A program made the position numbers and the translations under genes. A stretch of DNA of 64,000 bases from positions 434,001 through 498,000 of the forward strand of contig CAXXVA010000002.1 in the NCBI GenBank assembly GCA_963675365.2, written 5' to 3'. The notes under the pieces are model-generated. The model was not told the origin of the DNA. It ran no database searches and worked only from the letters and a program-made list of their open reading frames with translations. This document shows, piece after piece, positions 49,565 to 58,342 of the stretch; position 1 is the first letter of the stretch; each line of letters begins with the position of its first letter. Source of the DNA: CAXXOK01 sp963675365. GTDB lineage: Bacteria > Bacillota > Clostridia > Christensenellales > Aristaeellaceae.

Positions 49565-51402
49565 AACGCTTCTTTTCCGTCACACCGTTCAAGAATAAGC
49601 TGTTCCTGTCCTACGCGGTCGTCGGGTTCTGCGTGGTGCTTGTTTTCGGCGCGTTTCTAATCGGCACCACGTCCCGGCTGAACCGGGAGAGGGAGATTTA
49701 CCACCAGCAGCAGCTGCACAACGCCAATGTGTCGGAACTGGAACAGATGCTAAACCGCGTGGATCAGTTGGCGTCCCAGGTAATCTCCAACAACGAGCTT
49801 TTAAATTTTTTCGTTCTCCTGTCCTCCGATGCGGACGACGGCAACTACTTCACCGACAACCTGCTGGACGGCATCCGTGTGGAATCCATCCTCGCGAGTT
49901 TCAACGGAACGGACGCGTTTGCCGCGCGGATCTGCATATACAACCAGGCGGGCGATTTCGCCGCGTCCGGCCCGCTGTATGAAACGCAGGAAAACGTCGA
50001 AGCGATTTTAAGCGACAAGCAGACGATCCTGGATACCATGGAGCTGCTGGCTTTAAGCCCGCAGCGGCGGCTGATCCTCGACCCGCAGCTGGATCGCTGG
50101 TCCAACAATCCCAAAACGACGACGTTTACGGTGCTGTACGCGTTCTCGCCTCCGTACTCGTCCAAGGTATTCGCCATCCTATCCATCGAGATGGACATCC
50201 ATACCTTTGCGGCGTACAAGTTCTTTTCGCTGGAACCGTCCCAGCCCGAATACCTGCTGATCGGCTCCGGCGGCGCTGTGATCTACGCGGCGGACGCCGC
50301 GCGCGATACCACGGAGATTACGCCGCAGATGCTCGCGCTGGCGTCCCCGGACGGCGAGGGAACGGCGGCGACGGGATATATTTCGGAGGATGGCAGTCGG
50401 AAGCTGACCGTCGTATCCAGGGTCGAGCCTACGGATTGGTATTTATACTGCCTGATTCCCACGGCGCAGCTGAACAAACCGTATCTGGGCAGCTATTATC
50501 TGATGGTCGGCGTCTGCGTCGGGCTGCTTGCCCTTTTATTGCTGGCGATCAACCTGACGGCGGACCGGATCGCAAAGCCGCTGTCCACCCTGTCCACGGA
50601 TATCGGCAATATCAGCCTGCACAACATCAGCCACGTGCTGACGTCGCCGGAGCGCAGCTATTCAGTAGCGGAGCTCAAGCAGCTGGACGCCGCCTACCGC
50701 CAGATGCTGCTGAGGATCAACACGTCCATCTCCATTGAGATGCGGGCCTACTTAAGGGCGCTGCAATCGCAGATGAACCCGCATTTTCTATATAATATGC
50801 TGTCCGCCATCGTAGAATCGGGCGAAGAGGAAAACAGCCCGCGGACGGTGGCCATGTGCATGAAGCTGACCGACATGATGCGCTATATCGCCGACTACAA
50901 CAGCGACCGCGTCAGCTTTGAGCAGGAGCTGCAGCATACGCGCAATTATCTGGATTTGATGAAGGAGCGCTACGAAAGCCGGTTTACCTATCAGATTACA
51001 GCAGACGAGGGCGCGCTTTCCATCCTGGTACCGAAGCTCATCGTGCAGCCGCTTGCGGAAAACTGTTTCAAGCACGGCTTTGCGGGCTGCCGCCCGCCGT
51101 GGCATATCGACGTTCGCCTGCGCCGGGTAAACGGCGGGTGGGAACTGATCGTACAGGATAACGGCGCGGGCATCACCCAGGGAAAGATTACGGAAATACA
51201 CCAGCGTGTCGCGGCGTTTGTCAGAGATATGTCGGCGAACTTTGAAAGCCTGAAAGCCGAGGGCATGGGCCTGGTGAACAGCATCCTGCGGCTGACGCTA
51301 TTGCAGAAAACGCCGCCGGACTACGAGATCATCAATCTGCCGGACGGCGGTACCATGATCAGGATCGGGGGTGAAGCGGATGATACGGGTCCTGATCGTT
51401 GA
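49561..51402 (+). CDS. Sensor histidine kinase, LytS/YesM type
   Basis: A membrane kinase of 613 residues. TM1 (about 14-36) and TM2 (about 312-332) enclose a Cache-like outer domain of some 275 residues, followed by a HAMP-like linker. The His_kinase domain has the phosphorylated H408 in QMNPHFLYN, N501 in the ATP lid motif PLAENCFKHG and D533 in DNGAGI. Its start overlaps a leader peptide, and its end overlaps the response regulator. The neighbouring lipid-anchored binding protein may act as the actual sugar sensor for it, as XylFII does for LytS. Confidence 0.9.
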   Translation: MKRFFSVTPFKNKLFLSYAVVGFCVVLVFGAFLIGTTSRLNREREIYHQQQLHNANVSELEQMLNRVDQLASQVISNNELLNFFVLLSSDADDGNYFTDNLLDGIRVESILASFNGTDAFAARICIYNQAGDFAASGPLYETQENVEAILSDKQTILDTMELLALSPQRRLILDPQLDRWSNNPKTTTFTVLYAFSPPYSSKVFAILSIEMDIHTFAAYKFFSLEPSQPEYLLIGSGGAVIYAADAARDTTEITPQMLALASPDGEGTAATGYISEDGSRKLTVVSRVEPTDWYLYCLIPTAQLNKPYLGSYYLMVGVCVGLLALLLLAINLTADRIAKPLSTLSTDIGNISLHNISHVLTSPERSYSVAELKQLDAAYRQMLLRINTSISIEMRAYLRALQSQMNPHFLYNMLSAIVESGEEENSPRTVAMCMKLTDMMRYIADYNSDRVSFEQELQHTRNYLDLMKERYESRFTYQITADEGALSILVPKLIVQPLAENCFKHGFAGCRPPWHIDVRLRRVNGGWELIVQDNGAGITQGKITEIHQRVAAFVRDMSANFESLKAEGMGLVNSILRLTLLQKTPPDYEIINLPDGGTMIRIGGEADDTGPDR

Positions 51403-52885
51403 AGACGAACCGCCGATCCAGCGCCGTACCAAGCGGATGATCGAGCATATCGACGAGGATTTCCGTGTCGCCGCCATCGCCGGCGATGGGGAAGAGGCGC
51501 TGGAAAAAATGCGCGCCGAGCATTTCGACGTGCTGTTTACCGATATCCGCATGCCCGTGATGGACGGCATGAAACTGATGAACCAGGTACGGCGCCTGTA
51601 CCCGGACTGCGCAATCGTGGTCTTGTCGGGATACCAGGATTTTGAATATGTTTCAACCGCGATTCGCGCGCAGGCGGTGGATTATCTGCTCAAGCCCATT
51701 GCCGAAGAGACCCTGGAAAAGCTGCTTTTCAAGCTCAAGGAGCAGTTTATCGCGTTAAAAACGGAGCATATCCAGCAAAGCGTCGCCGCCAGGATCCATC
51801 ACATACTGCCGGATTCCAAGGCGGACGGGCTGCAGGCGGTACGGCTTGGCGCGTGTCTGTTCTGCGCGGGCGCGCTGCCCCAGAGCGCCGATGTGGACCT
51901 GTATGACGAGGTTCCGGACGTATGGCAGAAAGTATCGCTGACCGGGATGGCAAAAGCGCTTTGCCGCGACGGCCTTTTATTTCTGCAGGAGTTTTCGGGC
52001 GATACCCCGGCGGAACGGGTGCTCGTCTATCAGCAGGCGGACGCGGCCGATCCCCGCTGGATTGAACGGCTCTACCAGGAGGTGCTGCAGCAGCGCAAGC
52101 TGCCGGTCAGCTGTGTTTACCTGCGCGGCGCCATACCCGTTGAAGAGATCGGGAAAGCATACAAGCGGCTGCGCCGACTGCTCTGGGACCGCATTGTGAT
52201 CGGGAAAGACATGCTGGAGGCAGTGGAATACCAGGCGTTGGAGAAATTAAAGCCTGAGGGCGGCGATTTCGCGGAAGATTCCGCCGCCGCGTCGCAGTAC
52301 GCCGAAAGCCTGTCCGGCGGCAATCCAAAACAGGCCGCGGCATTCCGGCGCGAAATGCTTTCACGATTTGTGCTGGAGAACTGGACGCAGCGGCGCATTC
52401 TCTTGTTCTATCAGCGGGTGGTGACCCTGCTCGACGTGAAATCGCAGGATCCCGGCAGCGTTGTGCAAAATCGCGATTGGTTCTATGCCGCCGTTGGTAT
52501 GGCGGCATCATGGAAGGAGCTTGAAGAGGTCGTCCGGTCGCTGGAGGATACGGCGCTGGCTGCTGGTGAGAAAAACGATACGATGCAAAAGGTGCTGGAC
52601 TACCTGAACGTGTCGTATGCCGAACATATCACAGGGCAGACGCTAGCCCGGAGGTTCGGCTACGTGCCCAGCTATATCTCCTTCCTGTTCCGCCAGGCCT
52701 ACGGGCAAACCCCGGCCGATTACCTGACCGGGGTACGCCTGCGCAAGGCCAAGGAGCTTTTGCAAAGCCAGCCGGCGCTGTTGATCCGCGAGGTCTCCGA
52801 ACAGGTCGGGTTTAAAAACCCCTACCATTTTTCCAGGGTTTTCAAGAAAAACGAGGGGCAATGGCCTACAGAATATAAAAGATAA
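51380..52885 (+). CDS. Response regulator with AraC-type DNA-binding domain (YesN type)
   Basis: A 501-residue regulator. The receiver domain (1-120) has the phosphoacceptor D55 in LFTDIRMPVMDG, acidic D9-E10 in VEDE, and K in YLLKPI. A middle region of about 270 residues is not recognised. The C-terminal AraC domain has the two helix-turn-helix units, with FGYVPSYISFLFRQAYGQTPADYL and VSEQVGFKNPYHFSRVFKK. ATG at 51380 is chosen since GGGGGTG lies 6 nt before it; GTG at 51371 is possible. It probably activates the sugar importer genes. Confidence 0.9.
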   Translation: MIRVLIVEDEPPIQRRTKRMIEHIDEDFRVAAIAGDGEEALEKMRAEHFDVLFTDIRMPVMDGMKLMNQVRRLYPDCAIVVLSGYQDFEYVSTAIRAQAVDYLLKPIAEETLEKLLFKLKEQFIALKTEHIQQSVAARIHHILPDSKADGLQAVRLGACLFCAGALPQSADVDLYDEVPDVWQKVSLTGMAKALCRDGLLFLQEFSGDTPAERVLVYQQADAADPRWIERLYQEVLQQRKLPVSCVYLRGAIPVEEIGKAYKRLRRLLWDRIVIGKDMLEAVEYQALEKLKPEGGDFAEDSAAASQYAESLSGGNPKQAAAFRREMLSRFVLENWTQRRILLFYQRVVTLLDVKSQDPGSVVQNRDWFYAAVGMAASWKELEEVVRSLEDTALAAGEKNDTMQKVLDYLNVSYAEHITGQTLARRFGYVPSYISFLFRQAYGQTPADYLTGVRLRKAKELLQSQPALLIREVSEQVGFKNPYHFSRVFKKNEGQWPTEYKR

Positions 52886-52898
52886 AGGAGGATGTCCG

Positions 52899-53936
52899 GT
52901 GAAACGCATGGTTCTTGCCGCAATTTTATGCCTGATGATCGCCCTTTCGGGCTGCCAGCCCGCCGCTGAGCGGCAGCCGGAAACAACCCCGGAAACCGAA
53001 ACCATGCCGATGTTCGCGCTGGTGGTCAAAGATAAAGTGAACCCGTACATGCAGGTGATGTACGCGGGATTTTCCAAGGCCTGTGAGGAGATCGGGGCGA
53101 CGCCGGTGCTGGCCGGCCCGGATGAAAACGGCCTGCCAAAGCAGGAGGACAGCATCCTGGCCCTGGTGGATGAGGGCGTGGCCGCGATCTGCGTGGCGGC
53201 GAACAACCGCGACGAGATTTCCGGCGCTTTGCAGACCGCGCTGGAGCGGGGCGTGGTTGTGGTGTCCCTGGATTCAGCCGTGTATCCCGAGAACAGGATG
53301 CTGCACATTGAGCAAGCCCCCGCCGACGTGATCGGACGCGTGCTGATTCAGGCGGGGAACTCGATTTTGAAAGGCAAAGGGGAATTCGTCATCCTGACGA
53401 CGACCAAGGACGCGCCCAACCAGATGAGCTGGCTTACATGGATGGAAAAAGAGCTGGCGGATCAGCCGGAAGCATACGCGGACATGCGATTGCGGGATAT
53501 CGCCTACGGCGAGGACGATTATACGACCTCTTACCGCATCACCCAAGAGCTGATGGAAAGCTATCCCGACCTGGACCTGATCATCGCCATCACGTCCGTA
53601 GGGCTCCTGGCCGCCGCGGACGCCATCGAGGACGCGGGGTCGGACGTCAAGGTGACGGGTTTGGGATTACCGTCCGATATGCAGCCGTATATCATCTCCG
53701 GCGTCTGCCCGTGGATGTACCTTTGGAATCCGTCGGATCTGGGTTATCTTGCCATGTATGCCGCCAGCCTACTGGATAAGGGAGAGCTGAAAGCCGAGGA
53801 AGGAGAAATCTTCACAGCCGGATCCCTAGGGGAGCGCGTGATTACCCTAAGCCCTGGCGGCGGACTGGAAGTCATTCTGGAAAATCCCATCATGTTCGAC
53901 CTTACGAACGTCGCCGTGTGGGCGGAGCTGTTCTGA
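52899..53936 (+). CDS. Lipid-anchored sugar-binding protein, possible sensor (XylFII-like role)
   Basis: A 345-residue binding protein of the same Peripla_BP_4 group as 48366-49364. Start is GTG at 52899, 7 nt after AAGGAGG. The signal peptide ends with the lipobox LSGC (Cys 19), followed by a 15-residue acidic/Thr linker, so it is a lipoprotein. VSLDSAVYPENRMLHIEQ and GLGLPSDMQPYIISGVCPWMYLWNPSDLG match the transporter partner. It has no permease of its own and lies right after the two-component genes. This points to signal reception rather than transport, which is inference. Confidence 0.85.
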   Translation: MKRMVLAAILCLMIALSGCQPAAERQPETTPETETMPMFALVVKDKVNPYMQVMYAGFSKACEEIGATPVLAGPDENGLPKQEDSILALVDEGVAAICVAANNRDEISGALQTALERGVVVVSLDSAVYPENRMLHIEQAPADVIGRVLIQAGNSILKGKGEFVILTTTKDAPNQMSWLTWMEKELADQPEAYADMRLRDIAYGEDDYTTSYRITQELMESYPDLDLIIAITSVGLLAAADAIEDAGSDVKVTGLGLPSDMQPYIISGVCPWMYLWNPSDLGYLAMYAASLLDKGELKAEEGEIFTAGSLGERVITLSPGGGLEVILENPIMFDLTNVAVWAELF

Positions 53937-54493
53937 CGGGTTGCCCAGAGAGCGCTGCATAAAAATACCATGGCGGCTGGACAGGTGCCGCTCCGCGGCG
54001 TCAAAAGCGAGGCATGCAGGGATTTTGCTAACTTGTTGATCGTTTGCGTCTCAAAGTTATAGTCCAATTCTCTAAGTGGGGCATACCGGGTCCGCACATT
54101 TGCGAACGCGTGTCTGCCTTTTTTCGCAATGCCATATATACTATCGTCTGTACCGGCGTGCGCAATCCTCTATACAGCACAACACGCTGGAAAGCGCAGG
54201 ATGAAAGCTTTTTAGGGCTGTTTATAAATACGAAAGAAAAACAATTGGATTAGACCATTTAGCATAAAGATATGGTACTATGAAGCGGAAGAATGCACGT
54301 CAACGAGGACGGATGTATTCTTCGGTATTTTTTTAAACAAAATTACCCATGAAAACCTATTATTGGAAACAATCCGTACCGGTCCCACAGGATACGTGCC
54401 AGGAGGCGCCTGACTTTATTCGATCCAAGCGAATACGAATAATCAGAATTAGTATAGACCAATCCCGGGTTTGCCAAGAGAGGGTGAGATGCC
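53937..54493. other. Gene-poor intergenic region before the peptide importer
   Basis: About 557 nt without a convincing gene; the base composition is more AT-rich than the surroundings. It holds a terminator at 54288-54334. An inverted element lies at 54418-54444 (TTATTCG, then CGAATAA) with a TAGTAT-like -10 after it, which may be the importer promoter region. A short open frame at 54044-54253 has no ribosome site and is not accepted. Confidence 0.5.
54288..54334 (+). terminator. Terminator-like hairpin 160 nt upstream of the peptide importer
   Basis: GAAGAAT and ATTCTTC arms, with an inner CGTC/GACG pair, enclose a small loop and are followed by seven T residues. No gene lies just upstream, so it may end a small RNA or act as a leader attenuator. 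Confidence 0.65.
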
Positions 54494-55471
54494 ATGCAGG
54501 ATGTTCTGAGGTTTGACCGCTTCCGTTTGAATCTACAGGATGATGACGGGAAACAATATAACCTTCTGGATGATATCTCGTTTTCCGTACGGGAAGGCAG
54601 GGCCTTGGGTATCGTCGGGGAATCGGGCTGCGGAAAAAGCATCACCACCCTGTCCGCCATGCGGCTGCTTCCTCCCGTGGCCAAGGTTGCCGGCGGGCGC
54701 ATATTGCTTGGCGAAGAGGATCTGCTGCAAAAAACCGAGCAGGAAATGTATAAAATACGGGGCAAGGAGCTCTCCATGATCTTTCAGGAGCCGATGACGG
54801 CCCTGAATCCCGTGCTTACCATCGGCTTTCAGATTGAAGAAGTGCTTCGCCGCCACGAGAAAAACTTAAGCAAGAAGGATTTGCGGGAGCGGACGATCAG
54901 CCTGCTGCAAAAGGTTGGCATTCCCAACCCGGAAAAGCGGATTAAAAACTACCCGCACCAGTTTTCCGGGGGTATGCGGCAGCGCACCATGATCGCCATG
55001 GCGATCGCCTGCAACCCCAGGGTGCTGATCGCCGACGAGGCGACCACGGCGCTCGATGTAACCATTCAGGCTCAGGTGCTGGATTTGATGAGCCGCCTGA
55101 AAACCGGCGGATCTCTGATGTTCATTACACACAACCTGGGCGTTGTGGCCGAGGTTTGCGACGAGCTGGTGGTGATGTACGCGGGCCAGGTTATGGAAAA
55201 GGGCACTGTGGAAGAGGTGTTCCTCCACCCCGCGCATCCCTATACCCGCGGACTGCTCAAAGCCATTCCCACGCTGACAACCAACGTCAAGCGCCTGCAC
55301 AACATCCCGGGCACGGTTCCCCTGGCGCACAAATTTGAGCAGGGATGCCGTTATGCTCCCCGCTGCGAGCACTGCAAGGCGGTCTGCCGTGAAAAAGCGC
55401 CCGTGCAGACGCGCATCAACGACGACCACAGCGTGGCCTGCTTTCTGGAAACGGAGGTGGAGCGTACATGA
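54494..55471 (+). CDS. Dipeptide/oligopeptide ABC transporter ATP-binding protein (OppD/DppD type)
   Basis: A 325-residue ATPase. Walker A is GESGCGKS, the signature is FSGGMRQRTMIAMAIA and Walker B is VLIADEATTALD, where Ala replaces the usual Pro. The C-terminal oligopeptide extension has the cysteine set CRYAPRCEHCKAVCREKAP, a 4Fe-4S-like or zinc site common in this family. ATG at 54494 follows AGAGGGTGAG. It overlaps the OppF-type gene by 4 nt. Confidence 0.93.
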   Translation: MQDVLRFDRFRLNLQDDDGKQYNLLDDISFSVREGRALGIVGESGCGKSITTLSAMRLLPPVAKVAGGRILLGEEDLLQKTEQEMYKIRGKELSMIFQEPMTALNPVLTIGFQIEEVLRRHEKNLSKKDLRERTISLLQKVGIPNPEKRIKNYPHQFSGGMRQRTMIAMAIACNPRVLIADEATTALDVTIQAQVLDLMSRLKTGGSLMFITHNLGVVAEVCDELVVMYAGQVMEKGTVEEVFLHPAHPYTRGLLKAIPTLTTNVKRLHNIPGTVPLAHKFEQGCRYAPRCEHCKAVCREKAPVQTRINDDHSVACFLETEVERT

Positions 55472-56472
55472 CGGACACACAGCCGTTATTGAAGGTGCGC
55501 GGATTGACCAAGCATTTCAACATCAGCAACAGCTGGTTTGGGAAGCCGACCCTTCTCCACGCGGTAGACGATATGAATTTCGACGTCGTCAAAGGGCAGA
55601 CCCTTGGCATCGTCGGCGAAAGCGGATCCGGTAAATCGACGCTGGCAAGGCTTCTGCTCCGGCTGATTACCGCCACGGCCGGCAAGGTGCATTATCAGGG
55701 GAAAGATATCCTCGCGCTCAAGCACAGCCAGTGCAAGCTCATTCCCCGCGAGCTGCAGATGATTTTTCAGGACCCCTATGCCTCGCTGGATCCGCGCGTC
55801 AAAATCGGCGCGGCGATCGCCGAACCGCTCAAGGAGCACCGGGTGTATTCCGGCAAGGCGGATATCGCTCAGCGTGTCGGCGACGTGCTGGAACACGTGG
55901 GCTTGCAGCGTGAAATGGCCGACCGGTTCCCGCACGAGTTTTCGGGCGGTCAGCGCCAGCGCATCAATATCGCGCGTGCATTGGCCATGAACCCCAGCCT
56001 CATCATCTGCGACGAGGCGGTCAGCGCGCTGGACGTATCGGTCCAGGCCCAGGTGCTCAACCTGTTCAACGACCTGAAAGAGGAATTCAACCTTACCTAT
56101 CTCTTCATCAGCCACGATTTATCGGTCGTCAAGTTTGTCAGCGATACGATCGTCGTGATGTATCTTGGGGAAATGATGGAAATGGCGCCCGCGCAGGAGT
56201 TGTTTGAAAATCCCAGACATCCCTATACCCGCGCGCTGATTTCCGCAATTCCCGACCCCAACCCCATGATGAAGAAAAAGCGCATTTTGCTGGAGGGGGA
56301 TATTCCAAGCGCCGTTAACCTCCCCGCCGGCTGCCGGTTCTACTCGCGCTGCTATATGGCGCAGGAGGCCTGCAAAACGAATCATCCGGAGCTGGCTGAA
56401 ATTTCGCCCGGCCATTTTGTGCGCTGCCCGTACTATGAACAGTGCACGCAAAGCGTTTTGGAGGTGAAATAG
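55468..56472 (+). CDS. Dipeptide/oligopeptide ABC transporter ATP-binding protein (OppF/DppF type)
   Basis: A 334-residue ATPase, the second of the pair. Walker A is GESGSGKS, the signature is FSGGQRQRINIARALA and Walker B is LIICDEAVSALD. The C-terminal oligopeptide region has CRFYSRCYMAQEACKTNHPEL. The start overlaps the previous gene by 4 nt, and the first permease begins 1 nt after its stop. With the two permeases it makes a complete Opp/Dpp engine. Confidence 0.93.
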   Translation: MTDTQPLLKVRGLTKHFNISNSWFGKPTLLHAVDDMNFDVVKGQTLGIVGESGSGKSTLARLLLRLITATAGKVHYQGKDILALKHSQCKLIPRELQMIFQDPYASLDPRVKIGAAIAEPLKEHRVYSGKADIAQRVGDVLEHVGLQREMADRFPHEFSGGQRQRINIARALAMNPSLIICDEAVSALDVSVQAQVLNLFNDLKEEFNLTYLFISHDLSVVKFVSDTIVVMYLGEMMEMAPAQELFENPRHPYTRALISAIPDPNPMMKKKRILLEGDIPSAVNLPAGCRFYSRCYMAQEACKTNHPELAEISPGHFVRCPYYEQCTQSVLEVK

Positions 56473-56473
56473 C

Positions 56474-57445
56474 ATGGGCAGATACCTCACCAAGCGCGCC
56501 ATCCGCGGACTGCTGACCGTATTCGTGTCGGTGTCCATCACGTTTTTCCTGCTCCGGCTGATTCCGGCAGACCCGGTTTCCATGATGCTGGACCCGAAAA
56601 TGAGCGCGGAAACCGTAGCGCGTATGACGGCGCAGTTCGGCCTGGACAAGCCGCTGCTGCAGCAGTACGTCATTTACCTGGGGCAGCTCTTGCACGGGAA
56701 CCTCGGCGTGTCGTTCAAATCGCGCGACGCCGTATCCGCGATCCTGATGCAGAAGCTCCCCTGGACAGTCATCCTGCTCCTGCTCAGCATCACGTTTTCG
56801 CTTTCGATCGGCATCCCCGTCGGGCTCAAGGCCGCCAAGAAACGCAACGGAGCGTTTGACAAGTTTATCAACGTCATCACGATGGTCGGTATTTCCATCT
56901 TTATCCCGTTCCTGTCATTCGCGCTGCTGTATCTGTTCGGGTACAAGCTGCACATCCTGCCGACCGGCGGGGCGTACACGCCGCCTCCGGCGGAGGGATT
57001 CGCCTATGTGATAGACGTCCTGCGCCATGCGGTGCTGCCGACCTTTACGCTGTTTATCGGCAACTGTACATCCATCATCCTGTATACCCGCAACAGCATG
57101 ATCGAGGTGCAGAAGGAGGATTATATCCGCACGGCGCTGGCCAAGGGCTGGGACGACCGCTACGTCACCCGCAAGCACGCGCTGAAAAACGCGATGATCC
57201 CCACTATCACCGCAACGGGCATCATGGTTGCCAGCATGGTCGGCGGCGCGATTATGACGGAGAGCATCTACTCCTGGCCGGGGGTCGGGCGGTTGATTTA
57301 CGACAGCGTTACGGCGCTGGATTACCCGGTGCTGCAAGGCGCGTTTCTGGTGCTGAGCATTACCACGGTGGTCATCAACATCGTGACGGATTTGATCCTG
57401 GCGTGGATTGATCCCCGGGTCAAGCTGGGAGGTGGGAAAGTATGA
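56474..57445 (+). CDS. Dipeptide/oligopeptide ABC transporter permease (OppB/DppB type)
   Basis: A 323-residue permease with about six helices. The start YLTKRAIRGLLTVFVSVSITFFLLRLIPADPV is typical of DppB. The coupling loop is EDYIRTALAKGWDDRYVTRKHALKNAMIP, and the ending ESIYSWPGVGRLIYDSV is standard. It follows the OppF-type gene directly and overlaps the second permease by 4 nt. Confidence 0.93.
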   Translation: MGRYLTKRAIRGLLTVFVSVSITFFLLRLIPADPVSMMLDPKMSAETVARMTAQFGLDKPLLQQYVIYLGQLLHGNLGVSFKSRDAVSAILMQKLPWTVILLLLSITFSLSIGIPVGLKAAKKRNGAFDKFINVITMVGISIFIPFLSFALLYLFGYKLHILPTGGAYTPPPAEGFAYVIDVLRHAVLPTFTLFIGNCTSIILYTRNSMIEVQKEDYIRTALAKGWDDRYVTRKHALKNAMIPTITATGIMVASMVGGAIMTESIYSWPGVGRLIYDSVTALDYPVLQGAFLVLSITTVVINIVTDLILAWIDPRVKLGGGKV

Positions 57446-58281
57446 AGCAGCGCACTTTTTTCCAATCCTTCCGCAAAAATACGCTGGGCATGATCGGGCT
57501 TGGCATCGTGCTGCTGATCCTGATGGTCGGCATTTTCGCGCCGCTGCTGGCAGACTATCCCAAGGGCTACGGCCGCGAGATCGAGGTCGCGCCCAGCGCC
57601 CAGCACTGGATGGGCACCGATAACCTGGGCCTGGACGTGATGAGCGAGATCATCTGGGGCGCGCGCACCTCGGTGTACGTATCGCTGATGGCCGTGCTGT
57701 GCGCGGCGGTGATCGGCATTCCGCTGGGGCTGATCAGCGGGTACCACCAGGGCCGCATCGGCGGATTGATCGACGGGATCATCGAGATTTTCATGACGCT
57801 GCCCATGATGCCGCTGATGATCGTCATCGCGGCCGTGGCCGGAGCTTCCGTAACAAACGTAGCCGTTGTAATCGGCATATTATCCTGGCCGAGCCTCGCG
57901 CGCGTAACGCGCAACGCCACCCTGCGCACGTCGGAAATGCCGTTTATCGAGGTATCCCGCTGCCTTGGGATTCCCAGCCGGAAGATATTAAGCAAGCATA
58001 TCCTTCTCAACATTATCGGCCCCGTGATGGTCAACCTGACGCTCATCATGGCGACCGCGGTGCTCAGCGAATCGGGCCTGAGCTTTTTGGGCCTGGGCGA
58101 TCCCAACACCTGGAGCTGGGGCCTGATCCTGAAAAAAGCGTGGGATACCGGCGCGCTGGTGAAAACTCCCAACCCCAGCTGGTGGTGGCTGTGGCCCTCG
58201 GGCGCAATCATGGCGTACGTGGTCAGCTTCAACATCCTGGGCAACGCCATCAACGATACCCTGAACCCCAAAACCCGCTGA
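57442..58281 (+). CDS. Dipeptide/oligopeptide ABC transporter permease (OppC/DppC type)
   Basis: A 279-residue permease with about six helices. The opening FRKNTLGMIGLGIVLLILMVGIFAPLLADYP and HWMGTDNLGLDVMSEIIWGARTS are family features. The docking loop is EVSRCLGIPSRKILSKHILLNIIGP, and LSFLGLGDPNTWSWGLIL follows. It lies 61 nt before an M19 dipeptidase in the same direction. Confidence 0.93.
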   Translation: MKQRTFFQSFRKNTLGMIGLGIVLLILMVGIFAPLLADYPKGYGREIEVAPSAQHWMGTDNLGLDVMSEIIWGARTSVYVSLMAVLCAAVIGIPLGLISGYHQGRIGGLIDGIIEIFMTLPMMPLMIVIAAVAGASVTNVAVVIGILSWPSLARVTRNATLRTSEMPFIEVSRCLGIPSRKILSKHILLNIIGPVMVNLTLIMATAVLSESGLSFLGLGDPNTWSWGLILKKAWDTGALVKTPNPSWWWLWPSGAIMAYVVSFNILGNAINDTLNPKTR

Positions 58282-58342
58282 TCCGGAGGCCCGCAAAAGC
58301 GGCTTCCCTCATCACATACCAACACAAAGGAGACGATGGAGC

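Noticed and set aside
54044..54253. 69-codon frame in the gap before the peptide importer
   Set aside because: No ribosome site and no recognised motif; the region looks non-coding.
55021..55060. DEATTALD in place of DEPTTALD in the OppD-type ATPase as a sign of inactivity
   Set aside because: The catalytic Asp and Glu are kept and Ala at this place occurs in active ABC ATPases; the partner ATPase also has DEAVSALD.
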